Source of the DNA: Lactuca virosa
Taxonomy: Eukaryota; Streptophyta; Magnoliopsida; Asterales; Asteraceae
NCBI GenBank assembly: GCA_928212115.1
Contig: CAKMRJ010005634.1
Span: 254,227,372-254,291,371, forward strand
Length of the DNA: 64,000 nucleotides
Direction: 5' to 3'
Shown: in pieces, positions 36,270 to 48,293 of the stretch
How the letters are laid out: each line of letters opens with the position of its first letter
Position numbering within the stretch: the stretch's first letter is position 1
Made by a program: the position numbers and the translations under genes
The notes under the pieces: model-generated
Databases searched by the model: none
Seen by the model: the letters and a program-made list of their open reading frames with translations, nothing else
Told to the model about the DNA's origin: nothing

Positions 36270-37035
36270 TGATGGGTTTTGAGCATTCTAACACTCCTAT
36301 GGTGTACATGCAACCCTAGACACCTTGGATCTATGTTTGACTAAGATACATGCAAATAATTATTTTTCCAAGGTTCTTATCCTAACTAGCATGGCATGGG
36401 GTACTTGAATCAAATAAAGCTAGTAGAATTACATACCTTGTAGTGGTAGTTGATTGCTTGGAGTTTGAGAGCCTAGCACCAATAGTGTGGATGCCTCAAA
36501 TGGAAGTCACAAATCACCACAAACTTGGAAACTTGAGAGAATAGTCACAACCTTTCTTGAAATCGGCCCCCTTAGTTTACTCACATCAACTAGTGCAATT
36601 TCAAGAACCAAAGCCTCCTTTATATAGTGTGGTGGATTAGGGTTACATCCATGTAAACCCTAATACCCATGTCTTTTCATTTGCATGAGATCCATGGGTT
36701 AAAGCTCCATGGAGTATCCATGGACTTTCCATGCAAGCCTAGCCCATTCCAAATAAGCATTAGCCCACACTATATAAATACAAGAGCCCATATTTAATTA
36801 TTCAAACTTTTGATCTCTAAATTAATTCTAAATTAATTATAGATCAATACTAATTAAATAATATGATTTTATATTAATATATTACAACTTATAATATATT
36901 AATAAATCATAACTTATACTATTCTCAAAAGATTATCCATAAATTGTTCGGGTGAAGTGCAACCCAAATGGACCATGCCGGGTCGGGTCAAGTACATACC
37001 AAATATAGTTATGGACTTAGACACTATATCCAACA
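36270..37035 (-). repeat. 3' LTR of minus-strand copia element
   Basis: Plus-strand reading starts TGATGGGTTTTGAG and ends TATCCAACA. It contains CCATGG words at 36692, 36707 and 36718. The related solo LTR at 9428 starts TGTTGGG instead. Confidence 0.95.
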
Positions 37036-37869
37036 GTCTCCCACTTGGATGAGTCTAATAACCATAGTTGCAAGTATGACTTCAGGAACCGATAAGCAAT
37101 CATAGCTCTTAAAACTCTGTTGAACTATGAAGTGCCATTTTAGATAAGTGATCATATAATCCTCTGTTCTAGATATCAGCTGGACAAATACATGGAACAT
37201 GGTATTGCTTATTGTTCAACATTTGTTTCCCGATTTCTGATTTGTTTGACATAGAACTTAACTGAACACATCAATTTAGTTCTGACCGGGCCCGGTACAT
37301 AGGTCAAAACAAAATCATGGAGGGGCCCAGATATCGCTTCTAATCCTAGAAGGAACAGATAAACTTCGACTCATATGTTTGCTCTACTACTTGTTCAATT
37401 ACACATAAAGGCATAGTTTATAACATCGAGTTACCAATGCGTTTTCGTGCAATCAATGCATAACCAACTCGTAGGAAACAAATCATATCTCTAGGTTTGA
37501 AGACTTATATGATATTACCGTCTCACGATCACTTGAGATAAATTACATGAAGTGATACCAGTGAGCGTGGGTTGAATCCAATACTCAGAACTTATGAGTA
37601 CTCATGAGTGTTGTAGCCCTGCTTTGTCTAACATCTTAGACCTCTACAAGCCAACACATGAAAGTCTTGATTCATATCTACTTCCAACATATGATCGACT
37701 GTGGAGAGTTTGAATAATATGATATATACCATAACATAATTATTCTGGAAGTCAAAACATGTAAAAAGAAATTATAGTAAACGATTGACAAGAGATAGCA
37801 ACACTTTACTCATAAATAACAACTTTTATTTATCATCAAATGTCAATTACACTTTACAAATTTCGAAAT

Positions 37870-39475
37870 TATCTAACTACTAAAAACTAATATCATCCTT
37901 CAGCCCTATGCTCCGAGCATGCTGGAGATGCTTAATCCGAGTCAGTCCCTTCGTGAGGGGATCTACTGGGTTCTCATCCGATGATACCCTCTTTGCCATG
38001 AGGATTCCTTCTTCTATTCGATGTCTGATAAAGTGATATTTTCTGTCAATGTGTCTGGATCTCCCATGATCTCTTGGTTCCTTGGCTAAGGCAACCGCAC
38101 TATTGCTGTCACAGAAAATCTATATTGGCTCCTTTATAGCTGGTACAACTCCAAGATCTCCGATGAAGTTCTTTAGCCATATAGCCTCCTTTGCTGCCTC
38201 GCTTGCTGCTATATACTCTGATTCACAAGTGGAATCAGCCACTGTATCTTGCTTGGAACTTTTCCAAGTAATCGCCCCTCCATTTAGGGTAAAGACCCAG
38301 CCCGACTGAGAGCGGAAATTATCCCTGTCAGTCTGAAAGCTAGCATCACTATACCCTGCTACTTTCAAGTCATCACTCCCACCAAGGGTAAGGACCCAGT
38401 CCTTAGTCCTTCGCAAGTACTTGAGAATATTCTTTACCGCTGTCCAGTGAGCCTTGCCAGGATTCCCCTGATATCTGCTGACCATGCTCAAAGCAAAGGC
38501 AACATCAGGACGAGTACAAGTCATAGCATACATGATCGAGCCTACAGCGGAAGCATATGGTACTCGACTCATCTCAACTATCTCAGCCTCTATACTCGGA
38601 CTCTAAGTTTTACTCAGTCTGGCATTACACTGGATAGGTAACTCACCTTTCTTGGAATTATGCATGTTTAACCTTTTCAACACTTTGTCCACATAGGTGC
38701 TTTGACTAAGTCCAATTAGTCTTTTACTCCTGTTTCTCAAAATCCTTATTCCTAGGATATAGGCAGCTTCTCCAAGGTCCTTCATAGCGAAACACTTCCC
38801 AAGCGAGGACTTTACTTCCTACAAGGTTGGAATTTCATTTCCTATGAGTAGTATGTCATCCACATACAATACCAAAAAGCTGACTATACTCCCACTAGCC
38901 TTTACATATACACAATATTCATCTTCGCATCTCGTAAAGCCAAACTCTTTGACTTTCTCATCGAAACAAAGATTCCATCTACGAGGTGCTTGTTTCAATC
39001 CATAGATGGATTTCTCAAGCTTACACACACTATTAGGATACTCTGTACTGACAAAACCCTCTGGCTGAACCATGTAAACATCTTCAGCCAACTTTCCATT
39101 AAGGAAAGCAGTTTTGACATCCATTTGCCATATTTCATAGTCATGAAATGCAGCAATGGCTAACAAAACCCTTATAGACTTAATCTTGGCCACTGGTGAA
39201 AAGGTCTCATCAGAATCAACTCCGGGAGTTTAAGAATAACCCTTTGCAACCAGTCGTGCCTTGTAAGTGTGTACATTACCATCTATGTCGGTTTTCTTCT
39301 TGAAAATCCATTTGCACCCAACTGTCTTACGACCTGGTACATTGTCAACCAAGTTCCAAACTTGATTGTCATACATGGACTGTATCTCGCTATCCATTGC
39401 CTCTTTCCATTTGGCAGACTCGGGGCCTACCATGGCTTCCGCATAACTGTTAGGTTCATCCAGACTTACCAATGT
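37870..39475 (-). pseudogene. copia reverse transcriptase and RNase H
   Basis: Reading from 39472 downward gives W-K-E-A-M-D-S-E-I-Q-S-M, then K-W-I-F-K-K-K-T-D, then Q-M-D-V-K-T-A-F-L-N-G, then Y-G-L-K-Q-A-P-R-R-W-N. The catalytic box is L-Y-V-D-D-I-L-L-I-G (intact). RNase H begins near 38520 with the copia C-T-R-P-D-V-A motif, then G-Y-S-D-A-S-F, S-K-Q-D-T-V-A-D-S-T and E-S-E-Y-I-A-A-S-E-A. After a stop at 38117 comes D-S-N-S-A-V-A-L-A-K, with the end at L-T-K-G-L near 37940. All pieces share one frame, broken only by in-frame stops near 39228, 38817, 38601 and 38118. Confidence 0.95.
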
Positions 39476-39689
39476 TGCGTCATTGATAAGTGTCTCATCT
39501 TCTGCAGTAATATGGAAGCCATAATAATGCTTAGGTGCATTCCTAACCCTTGTGGAACGCCTCAGAAGTTCAGACTTGTCAATTGGCTCAACAGGAGTTT
39601 CCTCCTCAGGTTGCGGCTAGGGGTTGAGGTTCCTTCACCACTTGACTCTTTAATTTCCTCAAGGTCAATTTGCCTCCCACTGTCTCCTT

Positions 39690-40765
39690 GGCTTATGAAT
39701 TCTCTCTCTCTCGAAAGACTCCTCTTCTTGCTACAAAGACCACATTATCACTGGATCTGTAGAAGATGTAACCAAAGGATTTCTGTGGGTAGCCGATGAA
39801 AATAAACTTCTCACTTCGAGGTTCGAGCTTATCGTGAGTCTTGCGTCTCACGAAAGCCTCACAACCCCAAATCTTGATGTGGTCTAGATTGGGAACTTTT
39901 CCAGTCCACATCTCGTGAGATGTTTTGGCAACCTTCTTTGTAGGGACTAGGTTAAGGATATGGGCGGCAGTCTCTAAGGCATACCCCCAAAATGAGATTG
40001 GTAGCGAAGCTCGACTCATCATGGAACGAACCATGTCCAACAAGGTCCGATTGCGCCTCTCAGCTACACCATTCAATTGTGGTGTCCTAGGAGGTGTCAA
40101 TTGTGAGACAATCCCACATTCCTTAAGAGAGTCAAGGAACTCAGTACTAAGATACTCACCACCTCGATCGGATCGAAGCATCTTAATGTTCCTGCCCAAC
40201 TGATTCTCCACTTCTTGCTTGAACTCTGTGAATTTTTCAAAGGTTTCTGACTTATGCTTGATTAAGTAGACATATCCATATCTACTAAAATCATCAGTAA
40301 AAGTCACATAGAAGCGATTAGCATCTCTTATGGCGGTTCTGAAGGGTTCACACACATCCGTGTGTATGAGGTCCAACAAACCTTCACCCCTAGCACAAGT
40401 GCTAGTAAAAGGTGACTTTGTCATTTTTCCAAGCAAACAAGATTCACAACTATCATCTGATTTTAGGTCAAATGATTCCAAGACTCCATCCTTTTGGAGT
40501 TGGCGTATGCGTTTCTTGCTTACATGTCCAAGACGACAATGCCATAAAGATGCTTTATCTAAGCTAGTGGAAGAATCAATACAAAATACATTATTTCCTT
40601 GGTTATCTACAACATATACAGTTTCATACACACCATCACAAGGCAATGCTTTAAAATAAAGAACATTATTAAAGAAAGCATCAATACCACCATTATTATT
40701 ATCAAAATAAAAGGTAAAACCTTGTTTATACAATGCATGAAAGGAAATAACATTTCTTGCCATTT
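39690..40765 (-). pseudogene. copia integrase
   Basis: A 356-codon open frame (39693-40763) holds the whole integrase. Its zinc-binding H-C-R-L-G-H ... C-E-S-C pair comes first. The catalytic core is L-I-H-T-D-V-C (first Asp), L-R-S-D-R-G-G-E-Y (second Asp) and N-G-V-A-E-R-R-N-R-T (Glu). A linker follows with W-G-Y-A-L-E-T-A and I-W-G-C-E-A-F-V-R, ending in G-Y-I-F-Y. It is the best-preserved gene in the window: the domain is complete and uninterrupted. It is in a different frame from RT. Confidence 0.95.
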
Positions 40766-41000
40766 ATGGCGAACAATAACATTTATTCAAATCTAATGTA
40801 AACCCACTATTGAGCAATAAGGAATAAACTCCTATCTTGGTGACAGGTGAAGCTTTCCTCTTCCCCATGATCAAGTTTATCTTTCCATGCTCCACATTCT
40901 CACTTCTTTTTAGTCCCTGCAAATCAGAACATATGTGAATTCCACAACCTGTATCAAGGACCCAAGACTTAGAATGAGGTGAGTTATTAGACAATATAGT
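40764..41000 (-). pseudogene. copia aspartic protease
   Basis: Reads S-W-V-L-D-T-G-C-G-I-H-I-C-S-D (active site D-T-G intact), then L-L-L-N-S-G-F-T-L-D-L-N-K-C-Y. It is separated from gag by a stop near 41003 and from integrase by a stop at 40764-40766, but stays in frame with integrase. Confidence 0.9.
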
Positions 41001-41004
41001 CTAT

Positions 41005-41914
41005 ATACCTGCATGGTTGGGTTTTACTTTCCCATCCTTCACATCTTGCTGGTACTTTGGGCAGTTTCGCTTCCAGTGCGACTTTTCATGGCAATAGAAG
41101 CATTCAGCCTCATTAGGGTTAGCAGAAGGAGTGACAAAACCTTTCTTGGTTTTGCTTGAAGAGGAGCCTTCAAGGGTCTGCCCCTTGGTACCCTTAGAAG
41201 GGTTCTTCTCTTCTTCCCTTTGCCATGCCCGATTGCCAAGACATTGGCCGCAGTTGGAGTAGGAGGAGTAGGAACACCCGACTTGCCTTTAAGACTACTT
41301 TCTGCAGTCTTTAAAAGCCCTTGAAGTTTACTAAGTGTAACTTCTTCCTTATTCATGTGGTATGTCATTCTAAATTGATCATAACATGAAGGTAAGGAGT
41401 GCAAAATGATATCTATTGCCATCTCCTCAAGAAAGTCAACATTTAGTTTCTTCAAACGATCCACAAACCTTTGCATTTTCTGCATGTGGGCCGTGATGGT
41501 CTCACCATCATTCATTCGGGTAGTTATCATGGAGGAGATAATTTCATACCTTTCTTGACGAGCACTTTGATGGTAGCGGTCCATCAAATCCATGTACATC
41601 TCAAAAGGGTAGTGGTCCTCATAGTTATTTTAGAGCTCAGCTGTCATAGTGGCCATCATGATGCATGCTACCTTAGTAGCATCCCTTTCATGTACATGAA
41701 ATGCAGCAATCTCCTCTGGAGTAGCAGTTGACTCATCAATCTCCTTTAGCTCCTTATCAAGGACATATTCTTTGTCCTCATAACGAGTGACCATCCTGAT
41801 GTTTCTGATCCAATCCAGAAAGTTGGATCCATCAAATACGACTCTCCCACAAAGATTCATGAGAGAGAAGGAGCCAGTAGGGTTTGAGCCAGAAGCATTG
41901 TTATTGGAAGACAT
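41005..41914 (-). pseudogene. copia gag
   Basis: Starts at 41914 with M-S-S-N-N-N-A-S-G-S. It continues F-D-G-S-N-F-L-D-W-I-R-N-I-R-M-V, a copia gag N-terminus of the DUF4219/UBN2 type, then L-Y-D-L-M-style helices around 41480-41590. A stop lies near 41629. After a frameshift in a run of AAG codons near 41215, the true C-terminus gives a knuckle C-F-Y-C-H-E-K-S-H-W-K-R-N-C near 41060-41100. The longer frame ending at 41039 is out of phase past the shift. Confidence 0.9.
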
Positions 41915-42700
41915 CTGAAAAGAAGAAAGAATAGATTAGATTAGATGTAAAGATAGTCCTTAATAATACACCCAAATGGAATATTAAGGCTAGGACCCAA
42001 CACAATATTTTATAACTTAGAAGAGGGATGCCGTAATCTAAGCTATAAGATATTTGAAGGTAGGTGAATGACGATTCACCAATTTCCACCATGAAAAACG
42101 AAATATTTAATTAGGTTTTAATTGGTTTAGAAACTCCTAGATTCTTTGAGATTCATTGAACTTTTCAATGTCATGTTTCAATCTCGAGTGTGCCCTTCAA
42201 GTTTTGTGATTGGGATGCCGAGGATCACAAAACAAGGTGTGAAGTAACCATGCAAATTACTTGGTACCCTTAATGTACTACCCCTCAATCGATGTGCCGG
42301 TTAACCACACACGCTCCATCGATACTATGATAAACATTAAGTCACCCTTTGCCTACCTTGATAAGTCCAGGTTACTGTACCGGTTAACCACACACGCTCC
42401 ACTAACGACTTAATCAAAGTGCAAAGTGTAATTTCATGGATTAGCACCTTATTTACATTTTCCTAAAGTAACTAAGATTGGGAATTTAATAAGGGTTTAG
42501 TTACTTTAGTGTATTCAGCATACTTAAATGAGAATTATAGTCCTTGTCCTACCTTTTCGGCTAACGACCCTCCACCGATCAAGGAAGCGGTGGGTGAGAA
42601 TGGACACCCATTAAGTTGCCATTTTATAGACAACTACCTTATACCCCCCTTATAGACCGGCTTCGTGAATGAGGCCTACTAATGGTAAGAAGACTTTGTT

Positions 42701-42760
<60 letters not shown>
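41915..42760 (-). other. leader of copia element, gag-proximal part
   Basis: No coding resemblance. It contains two copies of ACCGGTTAACCACACACGCTCCA (42297-42318 and 42378-42400), about 80 bases apart, and ends in a TA microsatellite (42704-42764) that borders the TIR element. Confidence 0.6.

Positions 42761-42764
<4 letters not shown>
42704..42764. repeat. (TA)n microsatellite beside TIR element
   Basis: About 61 bases of pure TA directly abutting the left terminal repeat. The right side of the element also meets TA-rich DNA (45006-45062). Confidence 0.95.
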
Positions 42765-42766
<2 letters not shown>

Positions 42767-42999
42767 AGTAGGATCAAATGAGAACACCTAAAACGTTGAG
42801 AACGCGAGAACAGATCTAAGCCTTCTAAATTTTAAAATCAAAGGTTAATATTAACGAGCCATTTATATAAATTCAGAAAGTCATAGGATTAAACTGTAAC
42901 TTCCTAATTACCGAAAAGGGTACTATAGTCATTAGGTTTTATCTTATTTTTATCAACTCCGAAAATCTCTCTCTCTCTCTATCTCTCTCTCTCTCGTTT

Positions 43000-43620
43000 C
43001 CTTTAAACCTTAATCGATGGAAGCCAGGACTAAAAAAACATCCGCCTCTTCCCTCTCACCCCCTCCTAATCGAACCTGCAAGCTGCTGTGAAGATAAAGA
43101 CTATTGATGGAGTCGCTTTTTTTTTCTCTACTCATCCAGAAAGCACCCCATTTCTCCTTCGTCTTCGATCTTCAACAATCCATTTACCTCTCAACAATCT
43201 GCAACGCCACCGCCTCCTTCTGCTGCCCTGGCCCTGACAACGCAAGCTTCGCCGAAGATGGTGCAGCGTTGTCGACTTCCCCGACCATTCAGGCGTCTAT
43301 ATCCACCTTAGACCCGTCTCCGCCATACCTGAGATGCAAATATCATAAGAGACGAGGATCTGAGACGAGGAGACGGGAGTGGATTCGAAGCATGAAACAC
43401 AATTTGAGGTAATTTGGTTAAGGAAATCGAGATGCATAGGGAATAAATCGAACGCACATGGGTTCTCAATCTCCCTGTGTTTCTGTGTGGTCACGAGAAC
43501 TGAAATAAGGGCAGGGTAGTCGCCGATGGCAGCAACGCTGACCACTAGAGAGGGAAACGGCGGAGCTCAATCGGAGGTGGCCGGAAAAAGGTACGAGTTA
43601 AATCAATTTCGTATTTCTGT
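43000..43620 (+). other. GC-richer segment in TIR element, possible captured gene fragment
   Basis: Unlike its AT-rich surroundings, this part has near-average GC, a CT-rich run at 42970-43000 resembling a 5' leader, and an open frame of 102 codons (43104-43412) on the plus strand plus one of 82 on the minus strand (43297-43545). I recognise neither protein. A GT-AG style junction near 43590 (AAAAAGGTACGAG) is possible. A captured host gene fragment is a hypothesis only. Confidence 0.35.
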
Positions 43621-44234
43621 TTTCCAAGTTCATAATGTCGATTGATATCAAGCCCTTGTAAAAATTCCTTGATTGTCATTTTAACATAAATTCATTTTGT
43701 GGTGGAGCGATTCAGTCAAGAACATGGAGTTGAGGTCTAATTACATCCAAATTCTATTATATTCAATTTTTGGATGTTTAGATTTTTTAAGGTTAGTTGA
43801 TTATACTTTTTTCTTGGTGGATTTTGATTTCGGAATCGCAGGAGCAATTTGAAGAGTAAAAACACAGGGTGGCTGGGAAAGTTTGTGAATTGCCAATTTT
43901 CTCAAAAGATCATTGATTTGTTTACTGTGGCAGATACTCTAGAGTTCATCATTGATTGTTTTTGTATCTTCAAGTGATCCGTTCTACAGGTTGTGTGGGA
44001 AAGTTTGTGCTATGCCACTGTTACATTACACATACAAAAGGAAGGGTAAAAAGGAAAATGAAGGGTAAAAAGGGAAAAGAGTAATTACCAATGAGCAAGA
44101 GGGGCATCATTGGATTTGTGTTACTTCCAGCTTTGTACAAGGATTATCTTTGGTTGTGGAGGGCGTATTTGACATCGGGTTCATTGGCTTTGTATCTGGA
44201 CGATTGGGCTATTGATGAAATGCGTGGAGAGAGG

Positions 44235-44555
44235 TATTCATTGTGAATAGCAGGGTATTCATTTGTTAACAACAATGTATTCATTTGTAAATAGCAGTGT
44301 AATCATGTTTGAATAAGTGTATTTATTTATGATTAGATGTATTCTTTTATTCATTTGTGAATACGAGGGTATTCATTTGTTAATAACAATGTATTCAATT
44401 GTAAATAGCAGTGTAATCATGTGTGAATAAGTGTATTTATTTATGATTAGATGTATTCTTTTTCATTTGTGAATACCAGGGTATTCATTTGTTAATAACA
44501 ATGTATTCATTTGTGTGAGTAAGTGTATTTATTTATGATTAAAGGTATTCTTTTA
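44235..44555 (+). repeat. ~113-bp tandem array, 2.8 copies
   Basis: Units starting TATTCATTTGTGAATA and ending GATTAGATGTATTCTTTT begin at about 44235, 44349 and 44461. The third copy lacks a middle block. Each unit contains three TATTCATTTGT words. Confidence 0.85.
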
Positions 44556-45010
44556 TGAAGAAATGATTATTTTTACACCCCTTTTATTGTCGGTTGATTA
44601 AAAGAAAGGTGGATTACTTGTAAATTGATATGTATTCATTTGTGATTGTAGTAGTATGGTTTTTTTGAAAAAAAAATCGTTTATGATACAATGTATTGAT
44701 TGGGGTTGGATTTCTATTAATTTTTCGAAAAAAACCAAAATGAAAGACGAGAAAAAATTATTTTTAAGAAAAAAAATTAAAGTTTTAGTTAAAATTTTTT
44801 TTATAAAAATGTTTTTTTATTTCATTAATAAGAAAAAATACAAAAGAATATTCCTGCTTTTTTGGTAACTGATCCTAAATTTAAGGAAGTTGATTGAGTT
44901 TATTTTATTTTAATGGAATTAAAATATACAATTACGAATATGACCTTATATATTGATTGGTCCACGCGTTCTCAACCTTTTAGGTGTTTTCAGTTGATCC
45001 TTTCCCTATA

Positions 45011-45773
45011 TATATAGATATATATATAGCTATATATATTATATATATATATATATTATATATCTTATTAACTTTGATTATAAAGTATAAGGGTTGAATT
45101 TTAATAATTAAAATTCTAAGGGTTGGAACTAAAGTTTTAATATGACTTTACTTGTTCCAAAACTTGAGGGCAAGTTTTGTAAACTTTCAAAACTTTACAT
45201 TTCTCATAACTTATGAGTTAATTGAGTATTAAAATGAAGACTCTTCATTTTATAACTCATGTGTTCTTATAATGGTTTTTAATTAAAGTGTGACCTTTGG
45301 TTTTCCATAACTTGAGGACAAGTTATGGACTCCATTAACACCATAATGATCAAAATTAAACTACCAAGGAGGTTACAAATAATTCCTATGATCATCTAAT
45401 CTCATAAGTTCCAGAACATGATTATCAATAATTTCAAGAATCATAAATATCTATATAAAAAACTTGTAATTTTTATAATAGCCATTGTAATGGATTAGCA
45501 TAAACATTACACCATCTAAAACAGTTTATAACACCAAAACAGTTTAGGGTAATGTTTCTAGTCCATTTCCAGCAGCAAAACTCGAAAATTTGGACACTGA
45601 AGCCTCTACTCGTCGAGTGCACGAACAGACTCGACGAGTAGCATGCATTTCTTCATAGACTCGTCGAATCCCCCCATGGACTCGGCGAGTTCATACATGC
45701 AGTGAACAAAAAATTTGATTTTCAAGTAATTTACATCAAGTATCAAGTGAACAAGCCTAGGCTCTGATACCAC
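45011..45773 (-). other. leader of copia element, LTR-proximal part
   Basis: No coding resemblance. It has four ACTCGTCGAGT-type palindromes at 45607-45691. The primer site (minus strand TGGTATCAGAGC, plus-strand positions 45761-45772) lies next to the right LTR. Confidence 0.7.
45607..45691 (+). promoter_or_regulatory. cluster of ACTCGTCGAGT palindromes in copia leader
   Basis: ACTCGTCGAGT, ACTCGACGAGT, ACTCGTCGAAT and ACTCGGCGAGT occur within 85 bases, spaced 20-30 bases apart. The same word clusters in the gypsy solo LTR at 47415-49090. Function unknown; regulatory role is inference. Confidence 0.4.
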
Positions 45774-46540
45774 TGATGGGTTTTGAGCATTCTAACACTC
45801 CTATGGTGTACATGCAACCCTAGAAACCTTGGATCTATGTTTGACTAAGATACATGCAAATAATTATTTTTCCAAGGTTCTTATCCTAACTAGCATGGCA
45901 TGGGGTACTTGAATCAAATAAAGCTAGTAGAATTACATACCTTGTAGTGGAAGTTGATTGCTTGGAGTTTGAGAGCCTAGCACCAATAGTGTGGATGCCT
46001 CAAATGGAAGTCACAAATCACCTCAAACTTGGAAACTTAAGAGAATAGTCACAACCTTTCTTGAAATCAGCCCTCTTAGTTTACTCACATTAACTAGTGC
46101 AAATTTCAAGAACCAAAGCCTCCTTTATATAGTGTGGTGGATTAGGGTTACATCCATGTAAACCCTAATACCCATGTCTTTTCATTTGCATGAGATCCAT
46201 GGGTTAAAGCTCCATGGAGTATCCATGGACTTTCCATGCAAGCCTAGCCCATTCCAAATAAGCATTAGCCCACACTATATAAATACAAGAGCCCATATTT
46301 AATTAGTCAAACTTTTGATCTCTAAATTAATTCTAAATTAATTATAGATCAATACTAATTAAATAATATGATTTTATATTAATATATTACAACTTATAAT
46401 ATATTAATAAATCATAATTTATACTATTCTCAAAAGATTATCCATAAATTGTTCGGGTGAAGTGCAACCCAAATGGACCATGCCGGGTCGGGTCAAGTAC
46501 ATACCAAATATAGTTATGGACTTAGACACTATATCCAACA
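45774..46540 (-). repeat. 5' LTR of minus-strand copia element
   Basis: Nearly identical to 36270-37035. On the minus strand it starts TGTTGGATATAGTG and ends CAAAACCCATCA, followed by the iMet-type primer site. Confidence 0.95.
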
Positions 46541-46545
46541 TAATA

Positions 46546-47068
46546 CACTATAGAGTTCATACAAGTGCAGTACACTATTTTCTATCAAAGAATACATACA
46601 TTTATGGGAAAACATACACTTACACTATTGTAGAGTATAAAAACATACAAACATTTTGGTCTTAAGGCCTAAGACTACTATTCATTTATTGTAGAACATA
46701 TGGGATTTTATGGGGAACATACTAACATTTTCAGGGAACAAATACAAATTTTCACATACTAAATGCTTATGAACTCACCAACTTAAATGTTGATACTCTC
46801 CTTTCAAAATAACTTGTATTCTTAAGAAACCAGTAGTCAGGTACACGCATCCAGGTTTTTGAGAAGACAGAGCTATTTCAAGACTCTGCTTTTATTTTGT
46901 TATACATTTTTGGTGTCTTATAAAACAATACACAAAACACACATGTATTAACTATTTTAAATGCAATGGATGTTGTTGCTTGTTTTACTATTATGCATTT
47001 GTTATGATACTATACATGACGTCCTCCGCCCCCAAATGTTTCCGCCGTTCCGGTTTGGTGGTGTGACA
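46546..47068 (+). repeat. 3' LTR of element A, last piece
   Basis: Matches 20935-21448 of the 5' LTR and ends GGTGGTGTGACA, followed by the GAAGT duplication. Confidence 0.95.
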
Positions 47069-47073
47069 GAAGT

Positions 47074-47414
47074 TAACCACCTGCTGCTCTTGTCTCCTAA
47101 TATACCTTCCATTCTTCTTTTTTGTTGGCTCTTGCAACATATGAGACAAAAGCCTCTCTTTGACTCATCGAGATGCATTTACTGGCACCACTTGCATTGT
47201 TTCCATTTTTCTGAGTATCGTTTCCGAGATTCCTTTGAGCACGTACCTTAGACTCAACTATCCATTTCCGAGCTAAAACAACTTTCCGGCCCATTTTAAA
47301 CCTTGTGTCTCGGATTCAAATATGGACCTACTTGGAGCCTTATTTCATCTTAAATTTTTTTTTCTGTTATAATGGATCCCATTTCGGATCCAAAAGATCC
47401 GAACCAATTCATTT
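47074..47414. other. internal region of outer element, middle part
   Basis: Continues the outer copia-like element after element A. A 65-codon minus-strand frame (47097-47294) is not recognisable. It ends with CATTT, the target duplication of the solo LTR. Confidence 0.5.
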
Positions 47415-47699
47415 TATAACATCCATAAAATTCATGTAAAATTTAAACTTTTCAAACATTTCAAAACCATCCATTGTTTAAAAATTGTTTTCAAAATAAA
47501 CCAATATCATAGTTTTCCTAGGAATCACAATATGAAAAACAAGGAGGTGCATGATGAAGTCCTTGCCTTCCCGCGATCATCTGATGTAACAGAAACAAAA
47601 ATCCACAACTGTAAGCCAAAAGCTTAGTGAGTTCCCCAAAAATACCAACGCCATATAATAGAACAATATCATAAATAAACATTATGCATATAGAGTCTT

Positions 47700-47875
47700 C
47701 CGTATGACTGGACCGCCTCACTGGGCCTTCAGTCTATCTGGTCCACTCTCAGAACCTTCAGCATGTCTGGACCGCCTCACCGGGCCTTCATCCTATCTCG
47801 ACCGTTCTCCGGGCATTCAGCCTGAATGGTACGCCCCGATGGGCCTTCACTCTATCTGGGTCGCCCTAGAACTGT
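47700..47875 (+). repeat. tandem repeats, unit about 36 bp, in solo LTR
   Basis: About five diverged units of the form GGACCGCCTCACCGGGCCTTCA plus TCCTATCT. The block sits in the same LTR section as the repeats at 56943-57098. Confidence 0.75.
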
Positions 47876-48293
47876 TGGCCTAGAGCACAAAGCAGGACCG
47901 CCTCAACCTACCCGCAATCATAAGCTAGCTAGCACATACAATAATAATACATGCCCAACAAATAATCTATCATAGCATCATCCTATACACTAGGATACAA
48001 ATCTAACAGATCACTACACATAGCATCATATGATAACCAGGATAATAATCCAAAAAGGATCGGCCTTGGTGCCTTTGACCATGTTAGTGTAGTGAGGAAA
48101 ACTCACATCACAAGTAATTTTGAATCAAGAAGATCAAATCCCAACTCTCAGCTCCGATCTCGACTGCCTACAACCACCATGTGACTCACTTCATTAAAAT
48201 CCCGAATTACCAAAATACCCTTAAAGTCAAACTTGGTCAACCATGGTCAAAGTCGACAATCAACAGTCAAGGTCAACAATCCATGTTGACCCA

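Larger units (their letters stand above)
42761..45010. mobile_element. 2.2-kb terminal-inverted-repeat DNA transposon, non-autonomous
   Basis: The left end (TATAGGAGTAGGATCAAATG and on to GTTGAGAACGCG near 42806) is matched in reverse at the right end (ACGCGTTCTCAACC near 44963 to GATCCTTTCCCTATA at 45010), giving imperfect inverted repeats of about 45 bases. The interior shows no transposase. A GC-richer part (about 43000-43600) has short open frames, including 43104-43412, that resemble captured gene sequence. A triplicated 113-bp array follows. The terminal wording resembles Mutator-type MITEs (inference). Flanks are TA repeats, so a target duplication cannot be judged. Confidence 0.75.
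36270..46540 (-). mobile_element. Ty1/copia element on minus strand, TSD TAATA
   Basis: LTRs 36270-37035 and 45774-46540 (766 and 767 bases, nearly identical) are flanked by a perfect TAATA duplication (36265-36269, 46541-46545); removal restores the element A LTR. Minus-strand order is 5' LTR (right), primer site, leader, gag, protease, integrase, RT, RNase H, polypurine tract, 3' LTR (left), so integrase precedes RT as in copia. Frameshifts and in-frame stops break the single copia reading frame. A TIR element (42761-45010) sits in the leader. The LTR similarity indicates a recent insertion even though the coding frame is broken. Confidence 0.95.

Noticed and set aside
39269..39799. 176-codon plus-strand frame
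   Set aside because: Antisense of the copia RT/integrase region; no family resemblance. The plus-strand frames at 39925-40203 and 40330-40659 are the same kind of shadow.
47097..47294. 65-codon minus-strand frame with basic residues
   Set aside because: Considered as a transposase or gag fragment, but no motif supports it.
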